Source: Oscillospiraceae bacterium
GTDB taxonomy: Bacteria; Bacillota; Clostridia; Oscillospirales; Ruminococcaceae
Assembly (NCBI GenBank): GCA_900770285.1
Contig: CAAGJO010000031.1
Coordinates: 1-53,548 of the forward strand
Direction: 5' to 3'
Length of the DNA stretch: 53,548 nt
Made by a program: the position numbers and the translations under genes. Positions 48,443 to 53,548 of this stretch are shown one piece after another. The notes below the pieces were generated by a model that saw only the letters and a list, made by a program, of their open reading frames with translations, did not search any database and was not told the origin of the DNA. Position 1 is the stretch's first letter. The number at the start of each line of letters is the position of its first letter.

Positions 48443-49831
48443 ATGGAAAAAGGAAAAATTGTGCAGATACTTGGTCCTGTAGTTGACGTTGAATTTGAAG
48501 GAAAACTGCCGATGATCAAGGATGCACTTACAGTTGAGGTAGACGGCAAAAAGCGTGTAATGGAGGTTTCACAGCATATCGGAAATCATGCAGTGCGCTG
48601 CATAATGCTTGCGTCCAGTGACGGTCTTTATAAGGATATGGAAGTAACCGCTATAGGGTCATGTATTCAGGTGCCTGTTGGAAAAGGAACTCTTGGAAGA
48701 ATGTTCAACGTTTTAGGTGAGCCCATTGACAATGGCGGAGAACCTGAATGTGACGAAAAATGGGGCATTCACAGAAAGCCTCCGAAGTTTCAGGATCAAA
48801 AGCCTGTAGTTGAAATTCTTGAAACGGGTATAAAAGTTATCGACCTTCTTGCACCATATGCAAAAGGCGGTAAAATTGGTTTGTTCGGCGGTGCCGGCGT
48901 TGGTAAGACTGTACTTATTCAGGAACTTATAAGCAACGTTGCCACAGAACACGGCGGATATTCAATATTTACCGGTGTTGGCGAGCGTTCAAGAGAAGGC
49001 AACGATTTGTGGTGTGAAATGAAAGAATCGGGAGTGCTGGAGAAAACAGCCTTGGTTTTCGGTCAGATGAACGAGCCGCCGGGATCAAGAATGAGAGTTG
49101 CTCAGACAGGACTTACCATGGCAGAATATTTCCGTGATAAAGAGCATCAGAACGTACTTTTGTTTATAGATAATATTTTCAGATATGTTCAGGCTGGTTC
49201 TGAGGTTTCAGCTCTTCTCGGAAGAATGCCTTCAGCAGTTGGGTATCAGCCGACTCTTGCAAATGAAGTAGGTGAACTCCAGGAGAGAATTACATCTACA
49301 AAGAACGGATCAATTACATCTGTTCAGGCGGTATATGTTCCTGCCGATGACCTTACTGACCCTGCTCCTGCAACAACATTTGCACACCTTGACGCAACCA
49401 CAGTACTCTCAAGAAAAATTGTTGACCAAGGTATTTATCCGGCTGTTGACCCTCTTGAATCATCTTCAAGAATCCTTGAACCTGACATTGTTGGAGAAGA
49501 GCATTATGAGATTGCAAGAAAAACTCAGGAATGCTTGCAGAAATATAAAGAACTCCAGGATATTATTTCTATTCTGGGTATGGAAGAACTGGATCAGAAC
49601 GATAAGATCACAGTTATGAGAGCAAGAAAAATTCAAAAATTCCTTTCTCAGCCATTCCATGTTGCAGAGAATTTCACAGGAATTAAGGGAAAATATGTAC
49701 CTTTGAAAGAAACTCTTAGAGGATTTAAGGCTATCATTGACGGTGAAATGGATGAATATCCTGAAGAGGCATTTCTTATGGTGGGTACTATTGACGAGGT
49801 TGTGGAAAAAGCTAAGGCCCTCGAAAAGTAA
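48443..49831 (+). CDS. atpD: ATP synthase F1 subunit beta
   Basis: 462 aa, catalytic subunit. Walker A GGAGVGKT (about 150-157), the GERSREGNDL motif with the catalytic glutamate, VLLFIDNIFRYVQAGSEVSA and the DELSEED-like region (VGTIDEVVEKAK at the end). Note RYVQAGS where many species have RFTQAGS. Ribosome site GAAAGG. Confidence 0.97.
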   Translation: MEKGKIVQILGPVVDVEFEGKLPMIKDALTVEVDGKKRVMEVSQHIGNHAVRCIMLASSDGLYKDMEVTAIGSCIQVPVGKGTLGRMFNVLGEPIDNGGEPECDEKWGIHRKPPKFQDQKPVVEILETGIKVIDLLAPYAKGGKIGLFGGAGVGKTVLIQELISNVATEHGGYSIFTGVGERSREGNDLWCEMKESGVLEKTALVFGQMNEPPGSRMRVAQTGLTMAEYFRDKEHQNVLLFIDNIFRYVQAGSEVSALLGRMPSAVGYQPTLANEVGELQERITSTKNGSITSVQAVYVPADDLTDPAPATTFAHLDATTVLSRKIVDQGIYPAVDPLESSSRILEPDIVGEEHYEIARKTQECLQKYKELQDIISILGMEELDQNDKITVMRARKIQKFLSQPFHVAENFTGIKGKYVPLKETLRGFKAIIDGEMDEYPEEAFLMVGTIDEVVEKAKALEK

Positions 49832-49854
49832 TTTACGGAAAGGAAAGCTGATCA

Positions 49855-50268
49855 ATGGCTAAGACATTTCATCTTGATATAATTGCCAGTGACAAGTATT
49901 TTTACAACGGTGATTGTGAACATGTAATTTTTCCGGGACTTGACGGTTTTTACGGGATTTTGCCGGGACATCAGCCAATGGTTTCCTGCCTTGTGGAAGG
50001 AGAACTTAAATATCAGGTTGACGGTGAATGGCACACTGTAATCGTGTCACAGGGATTTTTGGAGATAACAGCCGATGAGGTTACTATTCTTTCGGAAACT
50101 GTTGAAAGACCCGAAGACATTGACCGTAAGCGTGCTGAGGAAGCAAAAGACCGTGCTGAGGAAAAATTGCGTCAGAAGCAAAGCATTGTGGAATATTACA
50201 AAAACCAAGCTGCTCTTAACAGAGCGTTAGCAAGACTTAAAGCTACAACTCCAAAGCATAATATATGA
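49855..50268 (+). CDS. atpC: ATP synthase F1 subunit epsilon
   Basis: 137 aa. N-terminal beta sandwich (KTFHLDIIASDKYFYNGDCE, FPGLDGFYGILPGHQPMVSC) and C-terminal two-helix domain (DRKRAEEAKDRAEEKLRQKQ then NRALARLKAT). Inhibits ATP hydrolysis and connects gamma to the c ring. Last gene of the operon, followed by a terminator. Confidence 0.95.
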   Translation: MAKTFHLDIIASDKYFYNGDCEHVIFPGLDGFYGILPGHQPMVSCLVEGELKYQVDGEWHTVIVSQGFLEITADEVTILSETVERPEDIDRKRAEEAKDRAEEKLRQKQSIVEYYKNQAALNRALARLKATTPKHNI

Positions 50269-50317
50269 TGTTTATGTTCGTGCAGATTAAGTAAACTTAC
50301 TGTATTATTAATATGAT

Positions 50318-50362
50318 AAAACAGCATCAGCAATCTAGAATAGACTGCTAATGCTGTTTTTT
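50318..50362 (+). terminator. Terminator of the atp operon
   Basis: AAACAGCATcAGCA and TGCTaATGCTGTTT form a long stem with one mismatch followed by TTTTTT. Confidence 0.85.
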
Positions 50363-50402
50363 ATACAAGCAATAGTGTTGAATCTGCTTGGCAACGCCCA
50401 TA

Positions 50403-50759
50403 CTAGGACTTAGGAGTGCTTTTTGAAAAGCAGGCGGCTATAAAGGAAAATACAAGTGCTGAGGATATTCCGGCAGCGCAGGCTGTAAACCCTCCTGTAA
50501 AGATGCCGATGAAACCGTTTTCACCAACCGCTGTTTTTACTCCGTCTGCAAGAAGATAGCCGAAACCTGTCAACGGTACGGTAGCTCCTGCTCCTGCAAA
50601 ATTTATCAATGGCTTGTAAACTCCCAATGCACCCAAAAGTACTCCTGCAACAACGTATGAAACTAATATTCTTGCAGGGGTAAGTTTTGTAAAATCAATC
50701 AGTACCTGACCTATTGCACAGAAAAGTCCGCCGATTAAAAACGCCCATAAATACTCCAT
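50403..50759 (-). CDS. spoVAE: Stage V sporulation protein AE
   Basis: 118 aa, about four membrane helices. MEYLWAFLIGGLFCAIGQVL at the start, then GVYKPLINFAGAGATVPLTGFG and the terminal GGFTACAAGISSALVFSF are diagnostic for SpoVAE (SpoVAEb). It is part of the SpoVA channel that moves calcium-dipicolinate into the forespore and out at germination. ATG at 50757-50759 with GAAAGGAT upstream is preferred to a slightly longer start. Follows spoVAD by 53 bp. Confidence 0.93.
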   Translation of the reverse strand: MEYLWAFLIGGLFCAIGQVLIDFTKLTPARILVSYVVAGVLLGALGVYKPLINFAGAGATVPLTGFGYLLADGVKTAVGENGFIGIFTGGFTACAAGISSALVFSFIAACFSKSTPKS

Positions 50760-50812
50760 AGTTATAACTATCCTTTCCATTAATAATTTTATGGCTGGAA
50801 TTTATTTGAAGC

Positions 50813-51814
50813 TTATTTTTCATGTGATATCCAGACCGCGTGAGATATGCCCGGGATTGATTCACCCTGTTGATTGACAGTCGGTGACATCAATGCACCT
50901 GTAGCGGCAAAAAGAATGTTATTTAGCTGACCCTTTTGTATTTTTGGCAGAAAATATCCGCAAAGTACACTTCCTGCACAGCCGCAGCCGCTGCCTCCTG
51001 CATGAACGTCCTGAGTTTTGAAATCATAAAGAAGTTTACCGCAGTCAAGATGATTATTTCTGATGTTGATATTGTCACGTTCAAATAACTCGCAGAGCAG
51101 CCGGCTGCCCACCTTTCCCAGATCGCCTGTAACAATAGCATCAAAATCAGATGGCTGCATTTGCGTATCTTTAAAGAATGTGCTGAGGGTATCGTATGCC
51201 GCAGGTGCCATTGCAGCACCCATATTATTTGCATCTGTCACGCCCAGGTCAACCATTTTGCCAATGGTGACAGCCCGTACATACGGCGGTTTGTCCTTGT
51301 GAGAAACAATAAGTGAACCTGCCGCAGTAGCTGTCCATTGAGCAGTTGATGAACGCTGACCGCCGTAATTCAGCGGAAAACGATATTGGCGTTCAGCAGT
51401 GCAGAAGTGGGACGAGGTTACAGCCAATGCTTTCTGACAGTATCCGCCGTCAACAAAGATTGATGAAAACAATAACCCTTCGGCAATAGTTGAGCAAGCG
51501 CCGTATATTCCTAAAAACGGAATGCCGAAATCACGTATACCATAGATTGTGGCAACACATTGATTCAGCAGGTCGCCGCCAAACATAATGTCGATATCAC
51601 GTTCTTTTAGTCCTGCTTTTTCAATAGCTTTTAGAACAGCCTGTTTTTGCAGCTGGTTTTCGCCTTTCTCAAAGGTATCTGTAGAGAAATAGGGATCGTC
51701 ATTTATTTTATCAAAGCAATCTCCCAAAGGACCTTCATTTTCCTTTTTACCGCCAATTGCAGAAAATGAAAGAATACTTGGAGAATTTTTTAAAATTCTG
51801 GTAGCCTTATTCAA
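50813..51814 (-). CDS. spoVAD: Stage V sporulation protein AD
   Basis: 333 aa from TTG, supported by AAGGAGG eight bases upstream. Thiolase-like fold with GACSTIAEGLLFSSIFVDGG, SSHFCTAERQYRFPLNYGGQ and HAGGSGCGCAGSVLCGYFLP. SpoVAD binds dipicolinic acid on the forespore inner membrane. Normally spoVAC lies directly upstream; here that space is occupied by the divergent queH gene. Confidence 0.95.
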   Translation of the reverse strand: MNKATRILKNSPSILSFSAIGGKKENEGPLGDCFDKINDDPYFSTDTFEKGENQLQKQAVLKAIEKAGLKERDIDIMFGGDLLNQCVATIYGIRDFGIPFLGIYGACSTIAEGLLFSSIFVDGGYCQKALAVTSSHFCTAERQYRFPLNYGGQRSSTAQWTATAAGSLIVSHKDKPPYVRAVTIGKMVDLGVTDANNMGAAMAPAAYDTLSTFFKDTQMQPSDFDAIVTGDLGKVGSRLLCELFERDNINIRNNHLDCGKLLYDFKTQDVHAGGSGCGCAGSVLCGYFLPKIQKGQLNNILFAATGALMSPTVNQQGESIPGISHAVWISHEK

Positions 51815-51968
51815 CTCTCTGCCTCCTTTTTACATTTTGAAAATATTTTACGCAAAAGAGAAAATTTTATGCGTTATAATTGCTTAAAAAGCAAAAAAGT
51901 GTTATAATCTAGATGAATATTAAAATAAGATAAAATGAATATGGTATAATGATGAAAGAGGAATATAA

Positions 51969-52637
51969 ATGCAAAAAATAAATTATCAGAAAAAGCTTGA
52001 TGAAGTTATAGAAAAAATAAAGCAAAGCGGTGATATACCTGCTTTGCTCATACACAGCTGCTGTGCTCCCTGTTCTTCCTATGTTCTGGAATATTTGTCT
52101 CAGTATTTTAAAATAACTATTTTTTATTACAATCCCAATATATCCCCGAAAGAAGAATATCTAAAACGTGTAGAAGAGCAGAAACGGTTGATTTCTCAGC
52201 TGCCCGTTAAATATCCTGTCAGCTTTGTTGAGGGGAGATATGATGAAGATGAGTATTATAATGCCGTAAAGGGATTAGAACATATTCCCGAGGGCGGAGA
52301 GAGATGCTTTGCGTGTTATAGACTTCGTCTTGAGGAAACTGCAAAGCTTGCAAAAGAAATGGGTTTTGAATGGTTTACGACAACATTGTCAATCTCCCCG
52401 TATAAAAATGCCCAGAAGCTTAATGAAATATCCGCAGAGCTTTCTGAAATTTATGATGTAAAGAATCTGCCGTCAGATTTCAAGAAAAAAGAAGGCTATA
52501 AGCGGTCTATACAGCTTTCAAGGGAATATAATTTATATCGTCAGGACTATTGCGGATGTGTTTTTTCAAAACTGGAGCATATAACCACAGACGATGTCCC
52601 CCACCTCAAAGGCGGCGAACATCTTACGAATAAGTAG
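51969..52637 (+). CDS. queH: Epoxyqueuosine reductase QueH
   Basis: 222 aa. The Fe-S and metal cysteines are in HSCCAPCSSYVLEYL, GERCFACYRLRLEETA and YCGCVFS, as in QueH (formerly DUF208), the non-cobalamin enzyme that makes the last step of queuosine synthesis in tRNA. GxTTTLSISPYKNA-like FTTTLSISPYKNAQKL is also typical. Start ATG follows AAAGAGG. Other queuosine genes are not in the window. Confidence 0.95.
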   Translation: MQKINYQKKLDEVIEKIKQSGDIPALLIHSCCAPCSSYVLEYLSQYFKITIFYYNPNISPKEEYLKRVEEQKRLISQLPVKYPVSFVEGRYDEDEYYNAVKGLEHIPEGGERCFACYRLRLEETAKLAKEMGFEWFTTTLSISPYKNAQKLNEISAELSEIYDVKNLPSDFKKKEGYKRSIQLSREYNLYRQDYCGCVFSKLEHITTDDVPHLKGGEHLTNK

Positions 52638-52697
52638 AAGTTATAATCTCCTACTTATTCAGGCTTGTTGTACAAGCCGTCTGCTTGTTGCAAGCAG
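52629..52697 (+). other. Three consecutive hairpins after queH
   Basis: AATAAGTAG/CTACTTATT (52629-52659, overlapping the queH stop), GGCTTG/CAAGCC (52662-52678) and CTGCTTG/CAAGCAG (52681-52697) stand in a row. The first may end the queH transcript, though the T run is poor. The rest of the 278-bp gap to 52915 holds a further hairpin at 52793-52834 and no gene that I can support. Confidence 0.55.
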
Positions 52698-52792
52698 AGC
52701 TTTAAAAAAAGTGAGCACTGAATGCTAACGCCACATAAGGAAGTAATTTGAAAAACACATCAAAATAAACTTTATGGGCGTTGCAAAGGCAT

Positions 52793-52834
52793 AAAGACAG
52801 CGTAGAAGGCAGAAATGCTTTTCACGCTGTCTTT
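52793..52834 (+). terminator. Hairpin terminator in the queH-tnpV spacer
   Basis: AAAGACAGCGT (52793-52803) and ACGCTGTCTTT (52824-52834), perfect 11-bp stem with a 20-nt loop, then CTTTATG. Confidence 0.7.
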
Positions 52835-52915
52835 CTTTATGTTCAAAATACAATCGCACATTCGTCATTTTGAAAATTTCTTGTTATACTAAAGGTAAAA
52901 AAGGAGGTCAAGCGT

Positions 52916-53125
52916 ATGCGGAAGGAAAAATACTACTTAGCGATTGATGATTATGAGTACTGCGTTATTATCGACAGTCTGAACAGATTGCGAAACAAAC
53001 TTATTACTGCCGGAAGATATACTGATGCAGTTGATAAACTCATTATCAGGTTCGCTAAAGCACCAATTAAGAAATTCAAAATTAAAAGGATGGAGTGTGC
53101 AGTTTATGAAAAAGACTATTTTTGA
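52916..53125 (+). CDS. Small protein of mobile-element type
   Basis: 69 aa: MRKEKYYLAIDDYEYCVIID, then SLNRLRNKLITAGRYTDAVD and a basic end. Strong AGGAGG site. Small proteins of this pattern (YYL.lDd.EY...i..LN.LRN.Li..GRYTD.VD) are, as far as I recall, frequent next to tnpV in integrated elements of Clostridia. It overlaps the tnpV start by 20 bp in another frame, so the two were translated together. Function unknown. Confidence 0.7.
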   Translation: MRKEKYYLAIDDYEYCVIIDSLNRLRNKLITAGRYTDAVDKLIIRFAKAPIKKFKIKRMECAVYEKDYF

Positions 53126-53479
53126 GCAAATGGGCGGCACATACACACAGGTTGGAGATTATTTTCTTCCCAATTTACAAATACCCGAACAAGAAACGAA
53201 GCCAATCGGAATGTGGGGCCAGCGGCACAAGCGCTATCTAAAGCAAAATCACAAGGTATTGTATATAAATTTGTGACGAGCGGAAAGTTAAACAGTTACC
53301 TTACCGATATTGACAAGCAAGCAGAAATAATGTTTCTTCTGTTAGTAAAAAAGCTTGCTGAAAATGAAAATGTAACCGAACAAATCAAAGCCGAAAATCA
53401 AATGCTGTGGGTGCATCAAATGAACAATGACCATAATCGTGTGATGGAAATTATAAATACGGATTTAATCTATGTATAA
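53106..53479 (+). pseudogene. tnpV: tnpV, transposon-encoded protein (frameshifted)
   Basis: ATG 53106 opens a TnpV-like protein: MKKTIFEQMGGTYTQVGDYF, LPNLQIPEQ, then PIGMWGQRHKRYLKQNHKVL. It meets TGA at 53274-53276 after YINL. The continuation in the +2 frame (TSGKLNSYLTDIDKQAEIMF to EIINTDLIYV, 53479) is the normal C-terminus. One lost base near 53272 explains the break: an added C would give LLTSGK. TnpV accompanies Tn4451-like elements; no recombinase remains in this window. Confidence 0.8.
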
Positions 53480-53510
53480 CAATAATTTACAGATAATATT
53501 TCGGCAAAAT

Positions 53511-53542
53511 ACGGTGTAGCCTCAAAATTAAGGTTACACCGT
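53511..53542 (+). terminator. Terminator after tnpV
   Basis: ACGGTGTAGCCT (53511-53522) pairs with AGGTTACACCGT (53531-53542) with one mismatch. Confidence 0.7.
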
Positions 53543-53548
53543 ATCTTA

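Overview
The window reads as a low-G+C, Gram-positive, spore-forming anaerobe of the Ruminococcus/Oscillospiraceae type (Ruminococcus bromii-like relatives are my best guess; this is inference). The reasons are the sporulation genes (sleB, dpaAB, spoVAD-spoVAE), a two-domain AdhE, NADP-type glutamate dehydrogenase, a GH130 mannosyl-glucose phosphorylase, short archaeal-type ProS, HPr with both His15 and Ser46, and vegetative promoters of near-consensus TTGACA-17-TATAAT type before many genes. Almost everything is ordinary chromosome; the only mobile-element trace is at the right end (a frameshifted tnpV with its small companion gene).

Layout. 1-3.0 kb: tRNA-Thr with a duplicated terminator, then an SPFH membrane protein, a broken small membrane gene, a ribbon-helix-helix protein and a Bax-inhibitor-like protein; five 8-bp near-palindromes spaced exactly 11 bp lie on the promoter. 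3.0-9.4 kb: rpmB, sleB, tRNA-fMet, an orphan PqqD-like gene, two tRNA-Gln, an HTH/zinc-ribbon/desulfoferrodoxin-like regulator, ptsH, and trmD and rimM separated by two small envelope genes. 9.6-15.9 kb: a CdaR/PucR-type regulator, ftsEX, two tandem coiled-coil M23 peptidases and a flavin reductase-rubredoxin fusion; FtsEX plus the M23 proteins look like one cell-wall-cleavage module. 16-29 kb: thiT, GH130, rsmG, a kinase-fold protein lacking both key aspartates, adhE, gdhA, a ClpC-type ATPase, a tiny Cys/Gly-rich membrane protein and a frameshifted LRR/Fn3 surface protein.

29-38.5 kb is a long minus-strand run: proS, GNAT, an amino-acid ABC transporter whose binding protein appears circularly permuted, proA/proB with a small membrane gene between them, a highly structured intergenic element, a Nudix hydrolase and a 2-hydroxyacid dehydrogenase. 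38.6-42.8 kb (plus): lipoprotein, CBS protein, S11 D,D-carboxypeptidase, then dpaAB behind a sigma-K-like promoter. 43.8-50.3 kb: complete F-type ATP synthase operon atpBEFHAGDC. 50.4-53.5 kb: spoVAE/spoVAD without spoVAC, queH, hairpin-rich spacer and the mobile-element remnant.

The most unusual items are the circularly permuted solute-binding protein (33197-34075), the 11-bp-phased operator array (309-360), the HTH-desulfoferrodoxin regulator (5746-6330), the double Asp-to-Asn pseudokinase candidate (19411-20172) and the multi-hairpin spacer upstream of proB (36470-36604). All calls are by reading alone; no database search was possible.
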